This document shows positions 17,801-25,631 of a stretch of DNA of 64,000 nt, one piece after another. A model generated the notes under the pieces. It was not told the origin of the DNA and made no database searches. It saw nothing but the letters and a program-made list of their open reading frames with translations. A program made the translations under genes and the position numbers. The DNA comes from Burkholderia glumae LMG 2196 = ATCC 33617 (lineage in GTDB: Bacteria > Pseudomonadota > Gammaproteobacteria > Burkholderiales > Burkholderiaceae): the NCBI RefSeq assembly GCF_000960995.1, contig NZ_CP009435.1:3038001-3102000 (forward strand). The letters run 5' to 3'. Within the stretch, counting starts at the first letter, position 1. The number at the start of each line of letters is the position of its first letter.

Positions 17801-19231
17801 TTATCCCGCAGGCCGGTGGCCCGATACCTCGCTACCGGCGTCCTTCGCCAAACGCCGGATAAGCAGTGCGGTCGCCCCGGCAGGCAATGCAACCATCAGA
17901 AACGCCCATCGGAAGTTCTCGACATCGCCGATACGGACATCTCGCAAGAAAGCAACGGCCTGCAGCATGCCCGCTGCATACGCCACGCCCACGGCAGTCG
18001 AGAACTGCTTTGAAACGCTTGCCACGGTGGATGCGCGGCTCGTCGCGGAAGGCGGCATATTAGAATATGAAAGCGTATCGAGTGCCATATATTGGAGGCA
18101 ACGACTCAGCCCGCCCGCGAACAACATCACGAGAATGATTGCATGCGGCGTGTTCGGCAGCAGCAAGGCGAGGCATCCGATCGCCAGTCCGCCAAGCCAG
18201 GCATTGACCACGAGCACGCGCCGAAAGCCAAATCGCTTCAGTACACCGGTAGCCACGAATTTCGTCGCAAAAAATCCTGCAGCGCTTGCGAAGGTCAGTG
18301 TGCCCGACTGGAGCGGCGTGAGGCCGAAACCTACCTGCAGTGTCAGCGGAAGCAAGAACGAGAACGCACCGGCACCGGCTGCCCGGATGACGAATCCGCT
18401 CACGATGCCCGTTCGATAGGTAGCGATTGTCAGAAGGCGTAGATCAAGAACCGGGGCGGTCTGGCTGGCGGCCCGCCTGAAATAAACCCAGAGCCCCACT
18501 GCACCGATTGCAATCAGAAGTAATGCGGTATAACCCTGCAGGTGTCCACCACTCAGCGAAGTGATCCCAAATCCCAGGCAGCAGAGCGATGCTCCGGAAA
18601 TTACAAGCCCCCACAAGTCGAACTTGCTCGATGGCTCCTTCAAGACTGGCACACATATCAAGCCCGCGACGATAATCAACATGCCGATCGGTACATTGAT
18701 CCAGAAAAGCCAGCGCCAGTCCCAATAAGTGGTGATCACACCGCCAAGCACCGGACCGCTAAGCGCACCAATTGTGGATGGAATGGTCACGTTTGCGAAC
18801 GCGCGAACAAATTCACTCTTGGGCATTGAGCGGACGAGAATCATGCGTCCGACCGGAAACATCATCGCCCCCGCCATCCCCTGGACGCCTCGAGCGATCA
18901 CGAAGGATGTCAGGTTCGTCGCGCCTGCGCAGGCAATGGAAGAGAACGTGAAAACGGCGATGGAAGCACAAAATACGACCCGGGCGCCGAATCGGTCAGC
19001 GCACCATCCGCTCATTGGGATGAACGTGGCCATCGCGAGAAAGTAGGACGCGTATGCAAGCTTCAGTTGCACCGGCGCGACATGCAGACTGGCCGCGATG
19101 ACGGGCAACGCTGTAGAAATTATGCTGCCGTCAATGCTTTCCATGAAGAACGCTATCGCTACCACTGCCTGGAGAATCAATCCCGGCCGGGAGGACCGCC
19201 GATCGTGCGACGCCTTTTCGTTACCACCCAT
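17801..19231 (-). CDS. MFS exporter, DHA2 (EmrB/QacA) type
   Basis: 476 residues from ATG 19231, preceded by AAAGGAGG; the open frame extends further upstream, but that part is not credible protein. Many hydrophobic segments, a first loop with SIDGSIISTALPVI (DHA2 motif D-like), motif A in GWCADRFGARVV, and GPVLGGVITTYWDWRWLFWIN (motif C and following) fit a 14-helix drug:H+ antiporter. It heads the NRPS operon, 39 bp before the NRPS start, so it most probably exports the cluster product. Confidence 0.9.
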   Translation of the reverse strand: MGGNEKASHDRRSSRPGLILQAVVAIAFFMESIDGSIISTALPVIAASLHVAPVQLKLAYASYFLAMATFIPMSGWCADRFGARVVFCASIAVFTFSSIACAGATNLTSFVIARGVQGMAGAMMFPVGRMILVRSMPKSEFVRAFANVTIPSTIGALSGPVLGGVITTYWDWRWLFWINVPIGMLIIVAGLICVPVLKEPSSKFDLWGLVISGASLCCLGFGITSLSGGHLQGYTALLLIAIGAVGLWVYFRRAASQTAPVLDLRLLTIATYRTGIVSGFVIRAAGAGAFSFLLPLTLQVGFGLTPLQSGTLTFASAAGFFATKFVATGVLKRFGFRRVLVVNAWLGGLAIGCLALLLPNTPHAIILVMLFAGGLSRCLQYMALDTLSYSNMPPSATSRASTVASVSKQFSTAVGVAYAAGMLQAVAFLRDVRIGDVENFRWAFLMVALPAGATALLIRRLAKDAGSEVSGHRPAG

Positions 19232-19565
19232 GATCCTCCTTTGCTCTTCGAGATTCAAAGGAACTATGATGCGGAATATAGCATCTTCCCGTTGATTCGC
19301 GTACACTTAATCATTCGGAATCAATTCGAAAGCATTGCGTGCTCGCGAAAGTTTTTCTGGCCCTATGTTAAGGGCGAATGGAGAACTTTTCGCGCTATCC
19401 AAATAAAGTGCGAGCCCCGTTGGTTGACACTCGCGTACCCGCATGGTAGTTAATCTACCGAGCCTCCTGCGACGCAGAAAACTACGCATCGAATGAGAGC
19501 AGTTGAACGCATGCCTTGTCGCGACAACGCGGCCATCGCAACCAGCTGTCCGTGGGACGACTCTG
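19232..19565. other. Divergent intergenic region (likely bidirectional promoter)
   Basis: AT-rich DNA between the minus-strand MFS-NRPS operon and the plus-strand phosphatase operon. I see no gene here. It must hold the promoters of both transcripts, but I could not single out a convincing -35/-10 pair for either. Confidence 0.5.
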
Positions 19566-20417
19566 ATGAGACTTGCTACGAAGGACCGAGCTACGCTCCG
19601 CGCAAGTGCGAATGATCCACCTCGGGCCGATGCAGTGGCTATTGAGCTAAACGGCAGCACGCTTTTCGTTTCGGACGCTCATCTCGGTTCCCCTGAGGGA
19701 TCGTTGGAAAGGTTTTTAGCTCTGGTGAGTCAGGCTCCGGCCCGAAACCTAGTGCTCGTCGGCGACATCGTCGATATTCGCAGTATTGTTCGAAACGGAA
19801 CCGGTAAATCCGGCATTTTAAAGATCGCCACAACGGTTCTCGAAGAGCTCGACAGATTTGAAAGAGTGTTTTACGTGGTCGGGAACCACGACGAACTGCT
19901 TGTGTTGCTTGATGGCGCTACCTTTCGAAACATGACGATCGCGAGCGAGCTGGCATTCGCCGGGCCGGCTTACTCCACGCTGGTGCTTCATGGGCATCAG
20001 GCCGACCCTGGCGCGCGTGTAAATATCGCCGAATGGAAGGTTGACGTAGTCTGCTGGTTTTATTACCACCTGCATCGGATCGATCGCACCTTGAACCGCT
20101 TGGCGCCGCGCTGGTTCAACCGGGGAGGCTTGATCCGAGCGATCAAGCAACGATCGAAACTATGGCAAACGCACCGCCGGCGTTTCGTCGAGCAGGTCTG
20201 TCTTCTTGCAGGCGCAAAGGGGTTCAACAGGGTCATATGCGGGCATATCCACTGGCCGGAGGTGAGTGTCTCCAGCGGAGTGACCTACGCGAATTGCGGA
20301 GACTGGATCGAGAGTTATACCGCGCTGATGCTGGACGACCAGCATCGGCTATGGCGCATTACCTACGATGACGAGTCGGGCATCTTGATGACATGTAGAA
20401 GTTCAGACTTGATCTGA
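19566..20417 (+). CDS. LpxH-like metallophosphoesterase, C-terminus altered by IS insertion
   Basis: A calcineurin-like metallophosphoesterase closest in pattern to UDP-diacylglucosamine pyrophosphohydrolase: FVSDAHLG, LVGDIVDI, GNHDE, LHGHQAD, CGHIHWP and NCGDWIE, giving all expected metal ligands. ATG 19566 was preferred to an upstream TTG (19503) because the family begins shortly before FVSDAHLG. The IS481-like element enters after ...GILMT, so the last residues (CRSSDLI) come from the IS. Without it the protein would end TPSEARQ and its TGA would overlap the phosphatidyltransferase GTG by 4 bp. It likely cleaves a phosphomonoester or pyrophosphate. All catalytic motifs precede the insertion, so it may still work. 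Confidence 0.85.
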   Translation: MRLATKDRATLRASANDPPRADAVAIELNGSTLFVSDAHLGSPEGSLERFLALVSQAPARNLVLVGDIVDIRSIVRNGTGKSGILKIATTVLEELDRFERVFYVVGNHDELLVLLDGATFRNMTIASELAFAGPAYSTLVLHGHQADPGARVNIAEWKVDVVCWFYYHLHRIDRTLNRLAPRWFNRGGLIRAIKQRSKLWQTHRRRFVEQVCLLAGAKGFNRVICGHIHWPEVSVSSGVTYANCGDWIESYTALMLDDQHRLWRITYDDESGILMTCRSSDLI

Positions 20418-21608
20418 CAGTAAGGCCTTGCCAAGAGGCGGGGTTACCCGTTTTGATAGAGGTGCGAATCTTCATCAAAACAGCGCGCAAGCGCCAAGGA
20501 GTAACCCCGTGAGTAGTCTCAACCAAAATGTCATCCGCCACAAGATCGGTCTGCTGAATCTGGCCGCCGAGCTGGGCAACGTGTCGAAAGCCTGCAAGGT
20601 GATGGGGCTGTCGCGCGATACGTTCTACCGCTATCAGAACGCCGTGGCCGAGGGCGGCGTCGATGCCCTGTTCGACAGCAATCGGCGCAAGCCGAATCCC
20701 AAGAATCGAGTCGATGAAGCGACGGAAATCGCCGTGCTGGCCTATGCCATCGAGCAGCCCGCCCACGGGCAGGTTCGGGTCAGCAACGAATTACGCCGGC
20801 GCGGCATTTTCGTGTCTGCATCCGGCGTTCGTTCGATCTGGCTGCGTCACGCGTTGTCGTCCTTCAAGCTGAGGCTCGTGGCGCTGGAGAAGCAGGTCGC
20901 TGAAAAAGGCATCGTGCTGAGCGAGGACCAGGTGGCCGCGCTGGAAAGAAAGCAGGACGACGATGTGGCTCATGGCGAAATCGAAACCGCTCATCCCGGC
21001 TATCTGGGCTCGCAGGACACGTTCTACGTGGGCACGATCAAGGGCGTAGGCCGGATTTACCAGCAGACCTTCGTCGACACCTACAGCAAAGTGGCGATGG
21101 CCAAGCTGTACACGACCAAGACGCCGATCACGGCGGCCGATCTGCTCAATGACCGGGTGTTGCCGTTCTTCGAGGAGCACGGCATGGGTGTGATCCGCAT
21201 GCTGACCGATCGAGGCACGGAGTATTGCGGCAAGCCGGAATCGCACGATTATCAGCTGTACCTGGCGCTGAACGACATCGAGCACACCAAAACCAAGGCG
21301 CGACATCCGCAGACCAATGGCATCTGCGAGCGGTTCCATAAAACCATCCTGCAGGAGTTTTATCAGGTCGCGTTCCGCCACAAGCTCTATCTGACGCTGG
21401 CGGAACTGCAGGTCGATCTCGATACTTGGCTGATGTACTACAACGGCGAGCGAACGCATCAAGGTAAGATGTGTTGTGGTCGCACGCCTTTGCAGACGCT
21501 CATCGCGGGCAAGGAGGTGTGGAAGGAGAAAGTGAGCCACCTGAATCTGATCTGACAGTCACGCACCGTCGGAACGGGTAACTGTCAGATCGGGTCGCGA
21601 CTTCTACA
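20394..21608 (+). mobile_element. IS481-family insertion sequence, copy 1
   Basis: 1215 bp, starting TGTAGAAG and ending CTTCTACA, flanked by a perfect 7-bp target duplication GATGACA (20387-20393 and 21609-21615). It carries one transposase gene. It split the coupled phosphoesterase/CDP-alcohol transferase pair just before the stop codon of the first gene. Copies 2 and 3 lie at 27,965 and 31,393. Confidence 0.92.
20509..21555 (+). CDS. IS481-family transposase (copy 1)
   Basis: 348 residues from GTG 20509, with AAGGAG seven bases upstream. An N-terminal helix-turn-helix (ACKVMGLSRDTFYRYQ) is followed by an rve integrase core with FVDTYSK, MLTDRGTEYCG and NGICERFHKT as the DDE landmarks. Same product as copy 3; copy 2 is interrupted. 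It acts only on its own element. Confidence 0.93.
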   Translation: MSSLNQNVIRHKIGLLNLAAELGNVSKACKVMGLSRDTFYRYQNAVAEGGVDALFDSNRRKPNPKNRVDEATEIAVLAYAIEQPAHGQVRVSNELRRRGIFVSASGVRSIWLRHALSSFKLRLVALEKQVAEKGIVLSEDQVAALERKQDDDVAHGEIETAHPGYLGSQDTFYVGTIKGVGRIYQQTFVDTYSKVAMAKLYTTKTPITAADLLNDRVLPFFEEHGMGVIRMLTDRGTEYCGKPESHDYQLYLALNDIEHTKTKARHPQTNGICERFHKTILQEFYQVAFRHKLYLTLAELQVDLDTWLMYYNGERTHQGKMCCGRTPLQTLIAGKEVWKEKVSHLNLI

Positions 21609-21632
21609 GATGACACCCAGCGAGGCACGCCA

Positions 21633-22271
21633 GTGAAAGTCTCCATCGTAAACCCCGCTAACCTGATTACCCTCACGAAGCTGCTGGGCGTGCCCATCTT
21701 GCTCGTGTCTCGCCCCGAGAAAGCCAGCGTCGCCTGCCTTGCGTTCATCGCACTCTTCTGGCTTTGCGATCTGCTTGACGGCGCCGTCGCCCGGAGATTC
21801 AACGTCTGCTCAAAGTTCGGCGCCGCTTTCGATCTAGCAACCGATCGTATAGCCGATCTGGCATGTGCTGCCGTCTCGCTCACGCATTGCACGGGGCTGA
21901 CGGTCACTCTGGTGTTCGCATACTTGATCATCCGCTTCGGATTCGAGCCGCTCGTGCTCACGAGACTGGCCCGCCCCGCGCCGTTGGGATCCGAAATCGC
22001 GTGGTGGATACGGTGGCCGGCCAAGCTGCGAGAGCGTCTCATCGGGATCGCGCTCGAGGCGGTGTCGTTGGGCAAAGCCCTTTTCTTCGCACTCGCGCTG
22101 TTCGATCCCTTGCCTTCCGGTGTTCTCGACGAGGTCGCCATCAGCGTATCACGCATTTGGTTTGCAATGATTTGCGCTGGTTATCTTTGCCTTGTCATCG
22201 CCGTTCTTCGGCAACCGACCGATCGCGCGGCAACCCTGAGCACGACCAGTATTGCAGCGGACCCTAAATGA
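21633..22271 (+). CDS. CDP-alcohol phosphatidyltransferase-family membrane enzyme
   Basis: 212 residues, strongly hydrophobic, with the full family signature D46-x2-D49-G50-x2-A53-R54-x8-G63-x3-D67-x3-D71 in the segment starting CDLLDGAVAR. These integral membrane enzymes move a phospho-alcohol from a CDP-alcohol to another alcohol, making a phosphodiester and CMP. It starts at GTG with GAGG eight bases upstream. The ancestral phosphoesterase stop overlapped this GTG by 4 bp, so the two proteins evolved as a coupled pair; IS481 now lies between them and may reduce expression. Housekeeping PgsA/PssA are possible relatives, but the cluster context argues for a dedicated pathway enzyme. Confidence 0.87.
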   Translation: MKVSIVNPANLITLTKLLGVPILLVSRPEKASVACLAFIALFWLCDLLDGAVARRFNVCSKFGAAFDLATDRIADLACAAVSLTHCTGLTVTLVFAYLIIRFGFEPLVLTRLARPAPLGSEIAWWIRWPAKLRERLIGIALEAVSLGKALFFALALFDPLPSGVLDEVAISVSRIWFAMICAGYLCLVIAVLRQPTDRAATLSTTSIAADPK

Positions 22272-22331
22272 AACATGGAACGACGGCCTCGCAATTTAGC
22301 ACGCGATAGCCGTCGCTCTCGGCATGTGGCC

Positions 22332-23279
22332 TCACAGTTCGCCGTTGTCGATCTTCACCATGTGTTCGCGATAGTAATCGATCGTTTCCTGCAGCCCATC
22401 GTCGAGCGGTGTTTGTGGGCAATAGCCGGTCAGTTCGCTTAATCTGGCATTGTTGGAACACAAGCGCGTACCGTCCACTTCGCCGCGGCGCATCGCTAGG
22501 TGCCTGACGTCGAGCTTCTTGCCGATGATCTCCTGAAGCAGGCTCACGGTGCTTTTGACGGAGATTTCTCGTCCGCTGCCGATTTCTAGTACTTGGCGAT
22601 TGTAGGCCGGGAAGTTTCCCCACACATCCACGGCGATATCATCCGAATCGCCAATGGCACATCTGTCGAAATGATCGACAACGGCCATCGTGCCGTTGCA
22701 GAGGTCCTTCACATGTACAAGATCCATGGTAGCGGAGCCGGATCCGAATATTTCCACGGGCTCGCCCTTTAGAGCGTGGACGATCCAGGTCGGAATCGCT
22801 TTTTGCACACGCGAATACTTCTGGCGGGGACCGTACACGTTGAACGGCTTGATGATCGCAACCTTGAGTTGGAACTCGCGGACGTACATGAAACAGAACT
22901 TTTCGACGCAATCCTTAGTGATCGAATAGGGGTTGAGCCAAACATTCGGTTTCGAAATATTGACTAGCCGATTGCCGTACTGCCTGACTGAGTCGAGTAC
23001 GTTTAGACTTCCAAGAATATTCTCGCGCGCAGTATCGGCGGCGTATCCTACCGTCTCGTGCGTACCCAGCACGCCACCCGCATGAATGACGAAATCGCTC
23101 TCGCGCACGTATTGATCAAGCATCGTGCGGTCCTGAAGATTGCCCCGGATATGTCGTCCACGGAATTCGTGAACCTGCGGATTCTTATCGAAGATAGTCA
23201 CTCGGTCGCCGCGATCGACAAAAGCATCCACATAATGGGACCCAATGAAACCCGAACCGCCCGTTATCAGTATGTTCAA
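22332..23279 (-). CDS. Extended SDR: NAD-dependent epimerase/dehydratase
   Basis: 315 residues with the Rossmann motif GGSGFIGSHYV at the N-terminus, an HAGGVLGTHE segment, the catalytic YSITK (YxxxK), and FNVYGPRQ typical of nucleotide-sugar epimerases and dehydratases. The start is TTG 23279, which overlaps the TGA of the upstream haloperoxidase-like gene by 4 bp (TTGA). The substrate is probably a nucleotide-linked sugar or polyol. The gene converges on the phosphatidyltransferase gene, 60 bp away. Confidence 0.86.
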   Translation of the reverse strand: MNILITGGSGFIGSHYVDAFVDRGDRVTIFDKNPQVHEFRGRHIRGNLQDRTMLDQYVRESDFVIHAGGVLGTHETVGYAADTARENILGSLNVLDSVRQYGNRLVNISKPNVWLNPYSITKDCVEKFCFMYVREFQLKVAIIKPFNVYGPRQKYSRVQKAIPTWIVHALKGEPVEIFGSGSATMDLVHVKDLCNGTMAVVDHFDRCAIGDSDDIAVDVWGNFPAYNRQVLEIGSGREISVKSTVSLLQEIIGKKLDVRHLAMRRGEVDGTRLCSNNARLSELTGYCPQTPLDDGLQETIDYYREHMVKIDNGEL

Positions 23280-24595
23280 AGCGAGCCTCTCTTGTCAGTA
23301 AGGAGTGGGATAGCTTTCGTCGACAGCGCCCCGACTCGTCTGCCCATTTCCTCGCCGTCCTTGCAGGAAAACGTGAAATGAACGCCGGCGTAAACACGCG
23401 AGCGCGATACATCGTGTGAATAGGCGCGGAGCGATTCGATCCGAACGTCGTTCGGTACACTTTCGGAAAAAAACACCAGCGGCATGTCGCGATCGGCTCC
23501 AAGTTCAGCCTCTAACGCAGTAGCAACCGTCGCTGCCGTGATGCAATGCCAGCATGGATATTCGGGATGAATCGGCGTAGTGAGCAATGGCAACCAATCG
23601 GCCTGGCGGTTCGTTGCAGGATTGCCATCGCGATCCGCATTGCGTATGGCCGTGATGGGGCGCCATCTCGAGAAGTGCATTTTGGCATCTTCGGCGACAA
23701 GGTCGGCGTCATCGAGCGACATGCTAAGTACTGCATACATGTGGGCATTCTGTACCGCCGAGCGGCTTCCGATCGAAGCGATCTGGCGCAAAACGGGCAT
23801 GAGATCGATACGATTCCAGAACAGCGCTTCGTTCGTCTGGGCAGGCGTGCGCATCTGGCTGTCCTTGGCGCCGAGCGCTGCCACCTCGTTCAGGTCCTCG
23901 GCATATCGGGCACTGGTGAGGTCAGGGGGGCCGCTAGGTCGGAGTTGCTCGCGCGAAGACAGAAACCACGGCGACAACACCAACTGAAACGGCTCGATGA
24001 CGGGCAGCGTCGTCGGCACCCACGTACCGGCGAGCGTATAAGGACGATACAATTCGATCGGAACCTGCAGGTTCCGTCCCCCCAGGCGAAGCGAGGCCTT
24101 TGCGGCGCTGGCGCCGATCGCTACACCCTTGGCCTTTGCTGCGCCATCCGCTATCGCATCCAACTCCCGGCCATAGATGCGATCTAGGTCACTGCGCTGA
24201 TCCGGATAAAGACTGACAAGCACTTCGTGCGCAGCCGTGAGGACTGCCGCGTCGCCCGACGCTTCACCGTCCGCTAGCGTAACGCCTGCATATGACCTGT
24301 AACGATGATCGACGGCATTCAGCGCCTCGAACATCGCAAGCGTCGTCCAACTCAGTGCGCGAGTCGTCGCAACCGACGGTGTCGCCCCGCCCGCCAATGA
24401 TTTTTGGGTGAATGTCTTGGCACGCTCGGCCCATTCCACAATGGAGAGTGTAAGTTGGTGGTCCGACCACTCCAGCGCACGCGGCGCAGGTTCGGCGGCC
24501 GCGTGCGCTGGCACTGTCGGACCGATGAGTAACCACGCACCTAATCCAGCAGAGATCGACTTTCTAAAGAATTGAAGTAAGTTCGATTGCGACAT
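23276..24595 (-). CDS. Secreted PAP2 / vanadium-haloperoxidase-like protein
   Basis: 439 residues with a signal peptide (hydrophobic run GAWLLIGPTVPAHAA), so it acts in the periplasm. The vanadate/phosphate-binding motifs of the acid phosphatase-haloperoxidase family are present: KMHFSRWRP (KX6RP) and SRVYAGVH (SRX5H). The middle motif, normally PSGH, reads PCWH within HPEYPCWHC, so the usual Ser-Gly pair is replaced. Length fits bacterial haloperoxidase-like proteins better than small PAP2 phosphatases. It may act as a phosphatase on an exported phosphorylated product or as an oxidase; the changed motif leaves this open. It is coupled to the epimerase. Confidence 0.78.
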   Translation of the reverse strand: MSQSNLLQFFRKSISAGLGAWLLIGPTVPAHAAAEPAPRALEWSDHQLTLSIVEWAERAKTFTQKSLAGGATPSVATTRALSWTTLAMFEALNAVDHRYRSYAGVTLADGEASGDAAVLTAAHEVLVSLYPDQRSDLDRIYGRELDAIADGAAKAKGVAIGASAAKASLRLGGRNLQVPIELYRPYTLAGTWVPTTLPVIEPFQLVLSPWFLSSREQLRPSGPPDLTSARYAEDLNEVAALGAKDSQMRTPAQTNEALFWNRIDLMPVLRQIASIGSRSAVQNAHMYAVLSMSLDDADLVAEDAKMHFSRWRPITAIRNADRDGNPATNRQADWLPLLTTPIHPEYPCWHCITAATVATALEAELGADRDMPLVFFSESVPNDVRIESLRAYSHDVSRSRVYAGVHFTFSCKDGEEMGRRVGALSTKAIPLLTDKRGSL

Positions 24596-24794
24596 GACCC
24601 TCTCTCTATTGGAGTTGAGATGGCTGCTACGCTCGGTTATTCAGCCCTGGATTGTCGTTCCGAAGCATCCGGCTTGCTTCGCACAAGCGCTGCTGCCGGC
24701 CGCTCTTTGCGCCCGGCTCGCGAGCGAAGGTGTGCGGTTAAAGCTCGTTGGCATGCACTCCTGTCGCGACGATCGTGACCGACAGTGGTGTTTT
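24596..24794. other. Intergenic stretch without a supported gene
   Basis: About 200 bp between the haloperoxidase-like start and the thioesterase stop, both on the minus strand. Plus-strand open frames here are short and uncharacteristic. It may contain a promoter for the haloperoxidase-epimerase pair. Confidence 0.4.
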
Positions 24795-25583
24795 CTACCG
24801 CACGCCGCCGACCAGGGTCTGTCGAATTAGCGACTTCAGTAATTTGTCTGGGTCGCTCGCCACCATGGGGAAGTTGATTGCGAAATGCTGCCAGACAACA
24901 GCTGTCTCGTTCCTCCAGTCTTCGAAAGCGGCCGGTGCGGCATGAAAGTCTCTCGAATTCGCGATGGTGGTGATTGGGCAGCCTATGCGATCATGCGAGG
25001 ACGACTCATAGGTTTCGCACAATTCGTAATCGGCGCGGATCTGCGGCAGGAAAAATTCCATGGCCTCGCTATTCGAGGCAATTGCCGGATCGAGCAGGCC
25101 TTTTTCGACGATCTCGCGTTGCAGGTCCTCATCGGAAAATCGATAGACACCACGGCCACTGCCAACGCGGGGACTCTTCATGCCTGTTGCAAACAGGTGC
25201 GTAGGCACGAGCTGATGCTCGCTTGCCAGCGCGCGCGCGGTAGCCAGCGCTATCAGTCCGCCACTGCACTCTCCGTAGATCGCGAAAGGTACGTCGGCAA
25301 TTCTTGCGATGACCCTTGCGATTTGCGAAGCGAGGTACAGCATATCGGTTACGAACGGTTCCTTGAAACGGGTTCCGCGGCCAGGCAAATCGATTCCACA
25401 GACTTCAATGTCGGGCAAAAAAAGGCTGGGCCACCGTGCAAATAGTGAAGAAGTGCCGCCCGCGTGCGGAATACAGAACACGCGGCCAATTGGGACTGCA
25501 GTTGGATCGAGAAGATTGGGGGCTAGCCATCGGAGGTCGTGCCGGCTTTCTCTTTCGGTCTCGGAATCAGGGGGAAATGGCAA
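24795..25583 (-). CDS. Type II thioesterase-like protein with altered triad
   Basis: 262 residues of the alpha/beta-hydrolase thioesterase family found beside NRPS genes: CIPHAGGTSSLFARW, GIDLPGRGTRFKEP and the nucleophile elbow. The elbow reads YGECSGG rather than GHSxG, putting Cys106 at the nucleophile position and Glu before it. Asp212 is kept. At the usual catalytic-His site (GGHFF) it reads AINFP, with Asn237, although His233 is close by. Normal type II thioesterases remove wrong groups from carrier proteins. With this triad it may be slower, work as an acyltransferase, or have another role. The gene stands between the PhyH-like and haloperoxidase-like genes, same strand. Confidence 0.85.
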   Translation of the reverse strand: MPFPPDSETERESRHDLRWLAPNLLDPTAVPIGRVFCIPHAGGTSSLFARWPSLFLPDIEVCGIDLPGRGTRFKEPFVTDMLYLASQIARVIARIADVPFAIYGECSGGLIALATARALASEHQLVPTHLFATGMKSPRVGSGRGVYRFSDEDLQREIVEKGLLDPAIASNSEAMEFFLPQIRADYELCETYESSSHDRIGCPITTIANSRDFHAAPAAFEDWRNETAVVWQHFAINFPMVASDPDKLLKSLIRQTLVGGVR

Positions 25584-25631
25584 GGCATGCCTCCGCGTAA
25601 TTCGATGTTGATCCGGAAGTCATCAGGGCAC

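Noticed and set aside
24587..24830. Plus-strand frames between the haloperoxidase-like and thioesterase genes
   Set aside because: Short, antisense to surrounding genes, without start signal or domain.
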